From Siphonodentalium dalli (taxonomy: Eukaryota > Mollusca > Scaphopoda > Gadilida > Siphonodentaliidae), in NCBI GenBank assembly GCA_032622095.1, contig CP136066.1:4549784-4613783 (forward strand): a DNA stretch of 64,000 nt, given 5' to 3'. Shown in pieces: positions 8,508-19,980 of this stretch (positions are counted from its first letter, which is position 1; each line of letters opens with the position of its first letter). Under the pieces are notes generated by a model. It worked only from the letters and a program-made list of their open reading frames with translations, searched no databases and had not been told where the DNA came from. Made by a program: the position numbers and the translations under genes.

Positions 8508-11500
8508 ATGCTGAGTGTCATCTCGTGGAACTGTACGGGTATCCTATCAAGCAGCCTATACCTTAGTCATCTTATACGTGACCAGTCCATTGATATCATT
8601 GGCATATCTGAGCACTGGTTACATGAACACAACGTTCATTTTCTGGACACTATAGATCAGAATTACAACTACCATGCAGTCTGTGACTCTTCACAACGCT
8701 TACCCATGCAACGCGGTAGATTTAAAGGTGGTGTGGCCTTACTCTGGAATCGGAAGTACGATAACTCTATAACACCGCTAGACTTAGATGATGATCGCAT
8801 TTGTGGCCTCCAATTTCGCCTTGATCACCATGCCTACGTGTACATATTCCAGGTATATCTGCCATGCACAAATTATACAGCAGATTTCTATCGCGAATAT
8901 CTTCAAATAATTCACGATCTAAAAGATATATACTCACCGCTGGGCCACATCATTTTCATGGGAGATTTCAATGGTAATCTGGAAAAATCTGATGCCAGAA
9001 ACAAATCGTTCTCAAAACTTGTCAACTCATGCAAAATGCAATCTGTCAACAGCAAACCCATTTGCTCCAACCCACGCTTTACATTTGTAGCCGCCGACGG
9101 TATCAATGGGTCAATTATAGATCACATTCTCATTCCAATTTCTGATAACCAAAGAGTAGCCAGCATTCATATTTTGGATGATTCTTCCAATGTTTCAAAC
9201 CACCGCCCAATTCACATGTGCATATCTTATGGAGCTGAACTAGAATCATCCCCGCCAAATTTAAGCACAGCCAGACCGAACTGGAAACGTTTATCCTCTT
9301 CAAGCGATGCTCTCTTGCTTTATCAAGCACACGTTCGCGAAACTTTACCAACATACGCTATTCAAAACACGCGAGATTTAGACACCTTCTATGACGATGT
9401 CACAAACTGTCTCAACGAGTCTTCACAATTATTCGTGGTCCCGAAGAAATTTAACCGACATCTGAAGCCCTTTTGGGACGAAAAATTGAAAACTCTGCAC
9501 AAAACAATGACATCTTATCGGCGCATTTGGCTGGAAACAGGCAGTCCACGCGATGACACTCACCATGCGTTTCGTGACTACAAGGACGCAAAATGTCTCT
9601 TTCGACGTGAGTTTAGAAGGGCCAATCAACAATTTCTAAACAAAACTGACGAAAGACTTGACACACTGGCAGAAACAGATATTGACAGCTTTTTCCGAGC
9701 TTTTAACTCTCATAGAACGCGGAGAAAGGCCCCCGCTCAAAATTTATTCGAAATTGGCGACACCATTTTACGCGACCCCTCTGATGTGATCGAAGCTTGG
9801 GCAACATATTTTAAAACTCTTTACACTCCTCTTCAATGTGAAACTTTTGATCAAACCCACTTTGAAAAAGTCAATGATTCAATTTCCCGTGACCATAGTG
9901 ATATAGCAGGTAATCTAGATCCACTCTTGTGCTATAGTGTTACATCAGATGAAATCGAAAATGTACTCAGATCAGCAGAAAAGGGGAAAGCCCCAGGTCA
10001 TGATTTCATTTCATATGAACACATTGTATATGGAGGTGAGAGTATCTTATACACCATCGCCCACATGTTAACCAAAATCATGGAATTCAATCACATACCA
10101 CCACGGGCGAAAATCGGAGTTATTGTGCCTCTTTATAAAGGGGGGAGCAAATCTAAGAAAAAAATTGACAATTACAGAGCAATAACTTTACTTCCAATTC
10201 TCTATAAGATTCTAGAAAAAATCATACTCCATCGCCTGGAATGTCACGCACCACAACTTATCCAAGTTAACTCATTACAGCATGGATTTCAGAAAGGGAC
10301 CGGCAGCATGCATTGTTCTTACATCATCAGTGAATGTATCTCATATACTAAAGAGTTGCACAGTCCCCTCTATGCTTGCTTTCTTGATGCACGTAAAGCA
10401 TTTGACACAGTTTGGATAAACGGCTTGCTATTCAAATTACTTCAGAGAGGCTTTTGTGGTAAAATATGGCGTATCATCAAAACTCTCCTGTGTGGTATAC
10501 AATGCGTTGTCCGCTTTAATAACTCAACATCTAAACTTATCCCCATAAACCAAGGAACAAGACAGGGAAATATACTAGCCCCGCTGTTATACATGATGTT
10601 CGTTGATGACCTGTTAAGTGAACTAGTCTCAAGTCCCCATGGTCTGCGGTTGAATTCCACAAACTGCGTGGCACCAACACAAGCCGACGACATGACGCTG
10701 TTGTCACTGACGGCAACAGGTATTCAGCACTTGTGCAACATATGTGGAGAGTTCAGTCGGAAATGGAGGTTTTGTTACAATCAGGACAAGTGCAAGGTGG
10801 TCGTGTTTAACGAAACAAACTATATTGCAAAAAATCGCAAGATAAATACATGGATCCTCAACGACAAACCGGTGATAGAATCAGACACAATTACACACCT
10901 TGGCATCTCTTTACATCGTGAATCACATTCTAACAAGTTCTCCAGTCATATATGTGAGAAAATTAGATCAGTTTATCTTATGCTAAGTAATGCCGGCATG
11001 TACGCTGGGGGAATTACTCCACTTAGTTGCTTTACATTATACACCTCCATTGTTTTACCTAGAAGTCTCTACGGGACAGAACTGATGTGTGGGCTCAGTG
11101 AGACAAATGTAATATCTCTGGAGCGAGCACATAGGTTCTGCCTAAAACGTATCCAAGGCTTGCCCGCGCGTTCCCGAACTGACATTGTCCAATCGCTCAT
11201 TGGAACAAGTTCCCTGTCGTCGGTTATTGATAAACGTAAACTCAGTTTTTTCGGAAACCTCTGCAGAATGCCGCAGGGAAAATCGTCGCAAGAAATATTC
11301 ACATCACGTTTAGCCGACCACCTCTCACAAACGTCAACCGACGACTCTTCATTTATCAACAATATTATATCTATACTCGAACGCTATAATTTATCCTCAT
11401 ATCTCCATAACTTCGCCACACATGGTAATTTCCCATCCAAATGCGAATGGAAAACAATCATCAAACTACAAATCAACAAAATACAGAAGCGCGAATGCGA

Positions 11501-11993
11501 AGAGCGCATGAGAAGTTCTGATTCACTATCAACCTTCGCACAACATCATAACATATTGACAAAATCTGTTCTTTGGACGTCTTGCAGATCGCATGCACAC
11601 GAAAAACATAAATTCTTGCTTGTTGCAAAACTACTGAGTCTATCTACCTCACCGGAATGTGGAAAATGCAAACTGTGTGGCAAGGATTATGATGATATTG
11701 TTGAGCATGCCTTACTGGACTGCTCGACGACATCAGAGGTGAGAATACAAGTGTGGTTCTCACTAATTGACATTTTTGGCATACCCTGTTTTTTACACAT
11801 TGATTCTCTCGCACAGAAGGACCAAGTAATGGTATTGCTCTCCATCCTATCCGATGACATCAGGAGCAAAATATTCAACTTAAACGAGTTTTCTCTTTTC
11901 GCTGTGAGGAAATCCTACGAGCTGTGGTCACATTACACAACCAAACTCAACATCGCCGTAGACACTGGCAGTAACATGCTTGACAGCCCTTAA
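8508..11993 (+). CDS. LINE ORF2: apurinic-type endonuclease / reverse transcriptase
   Basis: 1161 aa from ATG, no internal stop. The N-terminal endonuclease/exonuclease/phosphatase domain spans about residues 1-240: SWNCTG (N8), SEHW (E35), MGDFNGN (D153, N155), IIDHI (D205, H206) and SNHRP (N231, H232). This domain nicks target DNA. The reverse transcriptase domain spans about 480-800: NYRAITLLP near 555, HGFQKG near 592, FLDARKAFD with catalytic D627, GTRQGN near 683, and QADD at 725-728 carrying the catalytic DD. A C-terminal zinc knuckle C1054-X2-C1057-X9-H1067-X4-C1072 is as expected for many LINEs. All catalytic residues are present, so the protein could be active. The residue before ADD is Q instead of the usual Y or F. 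It resembles the ORF2 of the minus-strand LINE at 52-55.5 kb. Confidence 0.93.
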   Translation: MLSVISWNCTGILSSSLYLSHLIRDQSIDIIGISEHWLHEHNVHFLDTIDQNYNYHAVCDSSQRLPMQRGRFKGGVALLWNRKYDNSITPLDLDDDRICGLQFRLDHHAYVYIFQVYLPCTNYTADFYREYLQIIHDLKDIYSPLGHIIFMGDFNGNLEKSDARNKSFSKLVNSCKMQSVNSKPICSNPRFTFVAADGINGSIIDHILIPISDNQRVASIHILDDSSNVSNHRPIHMCISYGAELESSPPNLSTARPNWKRLSSSSDALLLYQAHVRETLPTYAIQNTRDLDTFYDDVTNCLNESSQLFVVPKKFNRHLKPFWDEKLKTLHKTMTSYRRIWLETGSPRDDTHHAFRDYKDAKCLFRREFRRANQQFLNKTDERLDTLAETDIDSFFRAFNSHRTRRKAPAQNLFEIGDTILRDPSDVIEAWATYFKTLYTPLQCETFDQTHFEKVNDSISRDHSDIAGNLDPLLCYSVTSDEIENVLRSAEKGKAPGHDFISYEHIVYGGESILYTIAHMLTKIMEFNHIPPRAKIGVIVPLYKGGSKSKKKIDNYRAITLLPILYKILEKIILHRLECHAPQLIQVNSLQHGFQKGTGSMHCSYIISECISYTKELHSPLYACFLDARKAFDTVWINGLLFKLLQRGFCGKIWRIIKTLLCGIQCVVRFNNSTSKLIPINQGTRQGNILAPLLYMMFVDDLLSELVSSPHGLRLNSTNCVAPTQADDMTLLSLTATGIQHLCNICGEFSRKWRFCYNQDKCKVVVFNETNYIAKNRKINTWILNDKPVIESDTITHLGISLHRESHSNKFSSHICEKIRSVYLMLSNAGMYAGGITPLSCFTLYTSIVLPRSLYGTELMCGLSETNVISLERAHRFCLKRIQGLPARSRTDIVQSLIGTSSLSSVIDKRKLSFFGNLCRMPQGKSSQEIFTSRLADHLSQTSTDDSSFINNIISILERYNLSSYLHNFATHGNFPSKCEWKTIIKLQINKIQKRECEERMRSSDSLSTFAQHHNILTKSVLWTSCRSHAHEKHKFLLVAKLLSLSTSPECGKCKLCGKDYDDIVEHALLDCSTTSEVRIQVWFSLIDIFGIPCFLHIDSLAQKDQVMVLLSILSDDIRSKIFNLNEFSLFAVRKSYELWSHYTTKLNIAVDTGSNMLDSP

Positions 11994-12848
11994 CTGGTCT
12001 CAATTTGGTGCTCTTCATACAACAAAATTATCCGAGTCACATTTTATTTAACGCATACGCTATTGCTTATTCGGCATATTCGGTAAAACATATCAACATG
12101 CTCTGGGTCAGCATCGCTAACTCTGAAAACGGAATAATAACATCTAAACTACCATAACAACTTCCAAGTGAGGCATTGGCTGGTATGCTAACAGGGTCTT
12201 CCCAATCAACATGCATGCAAATACCTCTCTTCGAAGTTAGAGTTACTGAGAATCAAAATAAAACACCCTCTTTCAAATTGAGATATGTACATTATACAGT
12301 TTTGTTTAATTTTGAGTGACTCGTCTGAAGGCTTCATGCGAGCATGATGTTCTCTTGCAAGTCTCTCTCTCTATATATATATCCATGCATCGTCTGATTA
12401 TATGCTTGTTTATGTCTGATTGCCTACTGGATTGCCTGCCAATACCCCGGGTGCATGTGTTTATGTATGTATGTATGTATATACGTATGTATGTGTGTAT
12501 GTACGTATGTATATATGAATGTATGTGTGTATGCATGAAAGTATGTATGTTGGTATGTGTGTGTTTATGTATATATGTATGTATGTATGTGTGTATGTAT
12601 GTATGGCTGTATGCACGCACGGCCTGTTGTATGCATGACAAACAGTCTGCTTACCGACCTCTATTCCTGTTTGAGCATGGCTGCCTCGCCCAGTGTGTGG
12701 CTGGCTTATCTGTCTACCACACACATTAATGTTTGTTTACTTACATATTCCTTTTTTTTTGTATTCGTTCATTTGTTCATTGCAATTGTGTAAACATTTA
12801 AAATATATTGTAACAGCTCTTCGTTAACGGAGGAAATAAAGGATATAT
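11994..12848 (+). other. 3' untranslated region of the first LINE
   Basis: 855 bp without a credible gene. It contains the TATG microsatellite, then a terminal hairpin CTTCG-TTAA-CGGAG at 12819-12832 followed by GAAATAAAGGATATATT. The hairpin plus tail is probably what the RT recognises; this is inference from its position and its likeness to the other LINE end. Confidence 0.6.
12461..12606. repeat. imperfect (TATG)n microsatellite
   Basis: About 146 bp of TATG/TGTG/TACG tetranucleotides within the LINE 3' region. Reading frames through it give only Tyr-Val-Cys-Met or Thr-Tyr-Ile-His repeats. Confidence 0.95.
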
Positions 12849-12870
12849 TTATCCATTAGGCCACGAGGCC
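12849..12870 (-). pseudogene. tRNA-Arg remnant (5' 22 nt), unit 13
   Basis: Only the first 22 nt of the gene (acceptor 5' strand and D-arm start) survive; the remaining 51 nt were replaced by the LINE. It lacks the anticodon and box B. Confidence 0.95.
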
Positions 12871-13098
12871 AGCGAAAGCCATTTCCCTCATAGTAAAGTC
12901 AAGGCGGCGCCAATGTGATGTTCAAATTAGTTATTTCCATTGAATACTAGATCTTTCGCACACGTGCTGTGAGAAACAGGTGTCCGTTGTGAGAATAAAA
13001 TTCTCCTGCATTCATAAATGAGAGAATCGAAATTACAAATTTCGTCAGGTTTGACTATTAAAAGCAGGCGAAATTTGCGCGCGCACCATTTCAGCCGA

Positions 13099-13190
13099 CC
13101 CTCGATAGCTCAGTTGGTAGAGCGGAGGACTGTAGATGCTACGACTTGTCAGCTATCCTTAGGTCACTGGTTCGAATCCGGTTCGAGGGA
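13099..13190 (+). tRNA. tRNA-Tyr(GUA), unit 13
   Basis: Consensus. Confidence 0.97.
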
Positions 13191-13476
13191 GTGGAGAAAA
13201 TTTTTATACATATTTTTTTTATCTTTTGTTTATTTTTATATTTCCAATAGACCACAATATGTCCGTTCTCCGCTTATATAATGAAGTGTGCGCTTGATGT
13301 TGAACCTGAACAAATTTCCAATAATCGAATATGGTCTTGACTGTCATTTGATACCCAACATGCGCTAACTTCGAAAATGGCGCCCATTAACACTAAATAT
13401 GCGCATGTAAAACCCGTAGCCGATGGTGACACCAAACTTGACCATTTGGAAACATAAAAATGTTATAAAAATTAAA

Positions 13477-13549
13477 CGACCCCGACGAGACTCGAACTCG
13501 CAATCTTCTGATTCGAAGTCAGACGCCTTATCCATTAGGCCACGAGGCC
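13477..13549 (-). tRNA. tRNA-Arg(UCG), unit 14
   Basis: Consensus. Confidence 0.97.
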
Positions 13550-13777
13550 AGCGAAAGCCATTTCCCTCATAGTAAAGTCAAGGCGGCGCCAATGTGATGT
13601 TCAAATTAGTTATTTCCATTGAATACTAGATCTTTCGCACACGTGCTGTGAGAAACAGGTGTCCGTTGTGAGAATAAAATTCTCCTGCATTCATAAATGA
13701 GAGAATCGAAATTACAAATTTCGACAGGTTTGACTATTAAAAGCAGGCGAAATTTGCGCGCGCACCATTTCAGCCGA

Positions 13778-13869
13778 CCCTCGATAGCTCAGTTGGTAGA
13801 GCGGAGGACTGTAGATGCTACGACTTGTCAGCTATCCTTAGGTCACTGGTTCGAATCCGGTTCGAGGGA
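13778..13869 (+). tRNA. tRNA-Tyr(GUA), unit 14
   Basis: Consensus. Confidence 0.97.
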
Positions 13870-14155
13870 GTGGAGAAAATTTTTATACATATTTTTTTTA
13901 TCTTTTGTTTGTTTTTATATTTCCAATAGACCACAATATGTCCGTTCTCCGCTTATATAATGAAGTGTGCGCTTGATGTTGAACCTGAACAAATTTCCAA
14001 TAATCGAATATGGTCTTGACTGTCATTTGATACCCAACATGCGCTAACTTCGAAAATGGCGCCCATTAACACTAAATATGCGCATGTAAAACCCGTAGCC
14101 GATGGTGACACCAAACTTGACCATTTGGAAACATAAAAATGTTATAAAAATTAAT

Positions 14156-14228
14156 CGACCCCGACGAGACTCGAACTCGCAATCTTCTGATTCGAAGTCA
14201 GACGCCTTATCCATTAGGCCACGAGGCC
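14156..14228 (-). tRNA. tRNA-Arg(UCG), unit 15
   Basis: Consensus. Confidence 0.97.
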
Positions 14229-14456
14229 AGCGAAAGCCATTTCCCTCATAGTAAAGTCAAGGCGGCGCCAATGTGATGTTCAAATTAGTTATTTCCATTG
14301 AATACTAGATCGTTCGCACACGTGCTGTGAGAAACAGGTGTCCGTTGTGAGAATAAAATTCTCCTGCATTCATAAATGAGAGAATCGAAATTACAAATTT
14401 CGTCAGGTTTGACTATTAAAAGCAGGCGAAATTTGCGCGCGCACCATTTCAGCCGA

Positions 14457-14548
14457 CCCTCGATAGCTCAGTTGGTAGAGCGGAGGACTGTAGATGCTAC
14501 GACTTGTCAGCTATCCTTAGGTCACTGGTTCGAATCCGGTTCGAGGGA
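14457..14548 (+). tRNA. tRNA-Tyr(GUA), unit 15
   Basis: Consensus. Confidence 0.97.
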
Positions 14549-14834
14549 GTGGAGAAAATTTTTATACATATTTTTTTTATCTTTTGTTTGTTTTTATATT
14601 TCCAATAGACCACAATATGTCCGTTCTCCGCTTATATAATGAAGTGTGCGCTTGATGTTGAACCTGAACAAATTTCCAATAATCGAATATGGTCTTGACT
14701 GTCATTTGATACCCAACATGCGCTAACTTCGAAAATGGCGCCCATTAACACTAAATATGCGCATGTAAAACCCGTAGCCGATGGTGACACCAAACTTGAC
14801 CATTTGGAAACATAAAAATGTTATAAAAATTAAT

Positions 14835-14907
14835 CGACCCCGACGAGACTCGAACTCGCAATCTTCTGATTCGAAGTCAGACGCCTTATCCATTAGGCCA
14901 CGAGGCC
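14835..14907 (-). tRNA. tRNA-Arg(UCG), unit 16
   Basis: Consensus. Confidence 0.97.
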
Positions 14908-15135
14908 AGCGAAAGCCATTTCCCTCATAGTAAAGTCAAGGCGGCGCCAATGTGATGTTCAAATTAGTTATTTCCATTGAATACTAGATCGTTCGCACAC
15001 GTTCTGTGAGAAACAGGTGTCCGTTGTGAGAATAAAATTCTCCTGCATTCATAAATGAGAGAATCGAAATTACAAATTTCGTCAGGTTTGACTATTAAAA
15101 GCAGGCGAAATTTGCGCGCGCACCATTTCAGCCGA

Positions 15136-15227
15136 CCCTCGATAGCTCAGTTGGTAGAGCGGAGGACTGTAGATGCTACGACTTGTCAGCTATCCTTAGG
15201 TCACTGGTTCGAATCCGGTTCGAGGGA
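15136..15227 (+). tRNA. tRNA-Tyr(GUA), unit 16
   Basis: Consensus. Confidence 0.97.
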
Positions 15228-15513
15228 GTGGAGAAAATTTTTATACATATTTTTTTTATCTTTTGTTTGTTTTTATATTTCCAATAGACCACAATATGTC
15301 CGTTCTCCGCTTATATAATGAAGTGTGCGCTTGATGTTGAACCTGAACAAATTTCCAATAATCGAATATGGTCTTGACTGTCATTTGATACCCAACATGC
15401 GCTAACTTCGAAAATGGCGCCCATTAACACTAAATATGCGCATGTAAAACCCGTAGCCGATGGTGACACCAAACTTGACCATTTGGAAACATAAAAATGT
15501 TATAAAAATTAAA

Positions 15514-15586
15514 CGACCCCGACGAGACTCGAACTCGCAATCTTCTGATTCGAAGTCAGACGCCTTATCCATTAGGCCACGAGGCC
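15514..15586 (-). tRNA. tRNA-Arg(UCG), unit 17
   Basis: Consensus. Confidence 0.97.
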
Positions 15587-15814
15587 AGCGAAAGCCATTT
15601 CCCTCATAGTAAAGTCAAGGCGGCGCCAATGTGATGTTCAAATTAGTTATTTCCATTGAATACTAGATCTTTCGCACACGTGCTGTGAGAAACAGGTGTC
15701 CGTTGTGAGAATAAAATTCTCCTGCATTCATAAATGAGAGAATCGAAATTACAAATTTCGTCAGGTTTGACTATTAAAAGCAGGCGAAATTTGCGCGCGC
15801 ACCATTTCAGCCGA

Positions 15815-15906
15815 CCCTCGATAGCTCAGTTGGTAGAGCGGAGGACTGTAGATGCTACGACTTGTCAGCTATCCTTAGGTCACTGGTTCGAATCCGGTTC
15901 GAGGGA
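15815..15906 (+). tRNA. tRNA-Tyr(GUA), unit 17
   Basis: Consensus. Confidence 0.97.
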
Positions 15907-16192
15907 GTGGAGAAAATTTTTATACATATTTTTTTTATCTTTTGTTTGTTTTTATATTTCCAATAGACCACAATATGTCCGTTCTCCGCTTATATAATGA
16001 AGTGTGCGCTTGATGTTGAACCTGAACAAATTTCCAATAATCGAATATGGTCTTGACTGTCATTTGATACCCAACATGCGCTAACTTCGAAAATGGCGCC
16101 CATTAACACTAAATATGCGCATGTAAAACCCGTAGCCGATGGTGACACCAAACTTGACCATTTGGAAACATAAAAATGTTATAAAAATTAAA

Positions 16193-16265
16193 CGACCCCG
16201 ACGAGACTCGAACTCGCAATCTTCTGATTCGAAGTCAGACGCCTTATCCATTAGGCCACGAGGCC
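16193..16265 (-). tRNA. tRNA-Arg(UCG), unit 18
   Basis: Consensus. Confidence 0.97.
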
Positions 16266-16493
16266 AGCGAAAGCCATTTCCCTCATAGTAAAGTCAAGGC
16301 GGCGCCAATGTGATGTTCAAATTAGTTATTTCCATTGAATACTAGATCTTTCGCACACGTGCTGTGAGAAACAGGTGTCCGTTGTGAGAATAAAATTCTC
16401 CTGCATTCATAAATGAAAGAATCGAAATTACAAATTTCGTCAGGTTTGACTATTAAAAGCAGGCGAAATTTGCGCGCGCACCATTTCAGCCGA

Positions 16494-16585
16494 CCCTCGA
16501 TAGCTCAGTTGGTAGAGCGGAGGACTGTAGATGCTACGACTTGTCAGCTATCCTTAGGTCACTGGTTCGAATCCGGTTCGAGGGA
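16494..16585 (+). tRNA. tRNA-Tyr(GUA), unit 18
   Basis: Consensus. Confidence 0.97.
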
Positions 16586-16871
16586 GTGGAGAAAATTTTT
16601 ATACATATTTTTTTTATCTTTTGTTTGTTTTTATATTTCCAATAGACCACAATATGTCCGTTCTCCGCTTATATAATGAAGTGTGCGCTTGATGTTGAAC
16701 CTGAACAAATTTCCAATAATCGAATATGGTCTTGACTGTCATTTGATACCCAACATGCGCTAACTTCGAAAATGGCGCCCATTAACACTAAATATGCGCA
16801 TGTAAAACCCGTAGCCGATGGTGACACCAAACTTGACCATTTGGAAACATAAAAATGTTATAAAAATTAAA

Positions 16872-16944
16872 CGACCCGGACGAGACTCGAACTCGCAATC
16901 TTCTGATTCGAAGTCAGACGCCTTATCCATTAGGCCACGAGGCC
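16872..16944 (-). tRNA. tRNA-Arg(UCG), unit 19
   Basis: G67C creates a C6-C67 mismatch in the acceptor stem. Confidence 0.91.
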
Positions 16945-17172
16945 AGCGAAAGCCATTTCCCTCATAGTAAAGTCAAGGCGGCGCCAATGTGATGTTCAAA
17001 TTAGTTATTTCCATTGAATACTAGATCTTTCGCACACGTGCTGTGAGAAACAGGTGTCCGTTGTGAGAATAAAATTCTCCTGCATTCATAAATGAGAGAA
17101 TCGAAATTACAAATTTCGTCAGGTTTGACTATTAAAAGCAGGCGAAATTTGCACGCGCACCATTTCAGCCGA

Positions 17173-17264
17173 CCCTCGATAGCTCAGTTGGTAGAGCGGA
17201 GGACTGTAGATGCTACGACTTGTCAGCTATCCTTAGGTCACTGGTTCGAATCCGGTTCGAGGGA
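17173..17264 (+). tRNA. tRNA-Tyr(GUA), unit 19
   Basis: Consensus. Confidence 0.97.
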
Positions 17265-17550
17265 GTGGAGAAAATTTTTATACATATTTTTTTTATCTTT
17301 TGTTTGTTTTTATATTTCCAATAGACCACAATATGTCCGTTCTCCGCTTATATAATGAAGTGTGCGCTTGATGTTGAACCTGAACAAATTTCCAATAATC
17401 GAATATGGTCTTGACTGTCATTTGATACCCAACATGCGCTAACTTCGAAAATGGCGCCCATTAACACTAAATATGCGCATGTAAAACCCGTAGCCGATGG
17501 TGACACCAAACTTGACCATTTGGAAACATAAAAATGTTATAAAAATTAAA

Positions 17551-17623
17551 CGACCCCGACGAGACTCGAACTCGCAATCTTCTGATTCGAAGTCAGACGC
17601 CTTATCCATTAGGCCACGAGGCC
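17551..17623 (-). tRNA. tRNA-Arg(UCG), unit 20
   Basis: Consensus. Confidence 0.97.
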
Positions 17624-17851
17624 AGCGAAAGCCATTTCCCTCATAGTAAAGTCAAGGCGGCGCCAATGTGATGTTCAAATTAGTTATTTCCATTGAATAC
17701 TAGATCTTTCGCACACGTGCTGTGAGAAACAGGTGTCCGTTGTGAGAATAAAATTCTCCTGCATTCATAAATGAGAGAATCGGAATTACAAATTTCGTCA
17801 GGTTTGACTATTAAAAGCAGGCGAAATTTGCGCGCGCACCATTTCAGCCGA

Positions 17852-17943
17852 CCCTCGATAGCTCAGTTGGTAGAGCGGAGGACTGTAGATGATACGACTT
17901 GTCAGCTATCCTTAGGTCACTGGTTCGAATCCGGTTCGAGGGA
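17852..17943 (+). tRNA. tRNA-Tyr(GUA), unit 20
   Basis: Intron variant ATGATACG; the TAC that can pair with the anticodon is kept. Confidence 0.96.
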
Positions 17944-18229
17944 GTGGAGAAAATTTTTATACATATTTTTTTTATCTTTTGTTTGTTTTTATATTTCCAA
18001 TAGACCACAATATGTCCGTTCTCCGCTTATATAATGAAGTGTGCGCTTGATGTTGAACCTGAACAAATTTCCAATAATCGAATATGGTCTTGACTGTCAT
18101 TTGATACCCAACATGCGCTAACTTCGAAAATGGCGCCCATTAACACTAAATATGCGCATGTAAAACCCGTAGCCGATGGTGACACCAAACTTGACCATTT
18201 GGAAACATAAAAATGTTATAAAAATTAAA

Positions 18230-18302
18230 CGACCCCGACGAGACTCGAACTCGCAATCTTCTGATTCGAAGTCAGACGCCTTATCCATTAGGCCACGAGG
18301 CC
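18230..18302 (-). tRNA. tRNA-Arg(UCG), unit 21
   Basis: Consensus. Confidence 0.97.
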
Positions 18303-18530
18303 AGCGAAAGCCATTTCCCTCATAGTAAAGTCAAGGCGGCGCCAATGTGATGTTCAAATTAGTTATTTCCATTGAATACTAGATCTTTCGCACACGTGCT
18401 GTGAGAAACAGGTGTCCGTTGTGAGAATAAAATTCTCCTGCATTCATAAATGAGAGAATCGAAATTACAAATTTCGTCAGGTTTGACTATTAAAAGCAGG
18501 CGAAATTTGCACGCGCACCATTTCAGCCGA

Positions 18531-18622
18531 CCCTCGATAGCTCAGTTGGTAGAGCGGAGGACTGTAGATGCTACGACTTGTCAGCTATCCTTAGGTCACT
18601 GGTTCGAATCCGGTTCGAGGGA
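18531..18622 (+). tRNA. tRNA-Tyr(GUA), unit 21
   Basis: Consensus. Confidence 0.97.
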
Positions 18623-18908
18623 GTGGAGAAAATTTTTATACATATTTTTTTTATCTTTTGTTTGTTTTTATATTTCCAATAGACCACAATATGTCCGTTC
18701 TCCGCTTATATAATGAAGTGTGCGCTTGATGTTGAACCTGAACAAATTTCCAATAATCGAATATGGTCTTGACTGTCATTTGATACCCAACATGCGCTAA
18801 CTTCGAAAATGGCGCCCATTAACACTAAATATGCGCATGTAAAACCCGTAGCCGATGGTGACACCAAACTTGACCATTTGGAAACATAAAAATGTTATAA
18901 AAATTAAA

Positions 18909-18981
18909 CGACCCCGACGAGACTCGAACTCGCAATCTTCTGATTCGAAGTCAGACGACTTATCCATTAGGCCACGAGGCC
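18909..18981 (-). tRNA. tRNA-Arg(UCG), unit 22
   Basis: The D-stem 3' strand is GTC instead of GGC, breaking one of three D-stem pairs; shared with unit 42. Confidence 0.9.
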
Positions 18982-19209
18982 AGCGAAAGCCATTTCCCTC
19001 ATAGTAAAGTCAAGGCGGCGCCAATGTGATGTTCAAATTAGTTATTTCCATTGAATACTAGATCTTTCGCACACGTGCTGTGAGAAACAGGTGTCCGTTG
19101 TGAGAATAAAATTCTCCTGCATTCATAAATGAGAGAATCGAAATTACAAATTTCGTCAGGTTTGACTATTAAAAGCAGGCGAAATTTGCGCGCGCACCAT
19201 TTCAGCCGA

Positions 19210-19301
19210 CCCTCGATAGCTCAGTTGGTAGAGCGGAGGACTGTAGATGATACGACTTGTCAGCTATCCTTAGGTCACTGGTTCGAATCCGGTTCGAGGG
19301 A
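19210..19301 (+). tRNA. tRNA-Tyr(GUA), unit 22
   Basis: Intron variant ATGATACG. Confidence 0.96.
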
Positions 19302-19587
19302 GTGGAGAAAATTTTTATACATATTTTTTTTATCTTTTGTTTGTTTTTATATTTCCAATAGACCACAATATGTCCGTTCTCCGCTTATATAATGAAGTGT
19401 GCGCTTGATGTTGAACCTGAACAAATTTCCAATAATCGAATATGGTCTTGACTGTCATTTGATACCCAACATGCGCTAACTTCGAAAATGGCGCCCATTA
19501 ACACTAAATATGCGCATGTAAAACCCGTAGCCGATGGTGACACCAAACTTGACCATTTGGAAACATAAAAATGTTATAAAAATTAAA

Positions 19588-19660
19588 CGACCCCGACGAG
19601 ACTCGAACTCGCAATCTTCTGATTCGAAGTCAGACGCCTTATCCATTAGGCCACGAGGCC
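19588..19660 (-). tRNA. tRNA-Arg(UCG), unit 23
   Basis: Consensus. Confidence 0.97.
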
Positions 19661-19888
19661 AGCGAAAGCCATTTCCCTCATAGTAAAGTCAAGGCGGCGC
19701 CAATGTGATGTTCAAATTAGTTATTTCCATTGAATACTAGATCTTTCGCACACGTGCTGTGAGAAACAGGTGTCCGTTGTGAGAATAACATTCTCCTGCA
19801 TTCATAAATGAGAGAATCGAAATTACAAATTTCGTCAGGTTTGACTATTAAAAGCAGGCGAAATTTGCGCGCGCACCATTTCAGCCGA

Positions 19889-19980
19889 CCCTCGATAGCT
19901 CAGTTGGTAGAGCGGAGGACTGTAGATGCTGCGACTTGTCAGCTATCCTTAGGTCACTGGTTCGAATCCGGTTCGAGGGA
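19889..19980 (+). tRNA. tRNA-Tyr(GUA), unit 23
   Basis: Intron variant ATGCTGCG; pairing to the anticodon is kept through a G-U wobble. Confidence 0.96.

Larger units (their letters stand above)
8407..12848 (+). mobile_element. non-LTR retrotransposon (LINE-1st copy), intact ORF2
   Basis: A 4442-bp insertion into the array. The left edge is set where the spacer leaves consensus after CATAAA; the right edge is where it rejoins inside tRNA-Arg. It holds 101 bp of 5' leader, one 1161-aa endonuclease/RT ORF and an 855-bp 3' region with a TATG microsatellite. It ends in a short hairpin (12819-12832) and an AAATAAAGG-type A-rich tail rather than poly(A). No target duplication is visible; instead 69 bp of the unit, including 51 nt of tRNA-Arg, are missing. 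No ORF1 is found upstream, so it is either a single-ORF family or 5'-truncated exactly before ORF2. Clade not assigned. Confidence 0.9.

Noticed and set aside
12306-12793. Open frames on both strands over the TATG repeat
   Set aside because: Tetranucleotide repeats stay open in several frames; the products are pure low-complexity Tyr/His/Thr/Ile or Cys/Met/Val strings.
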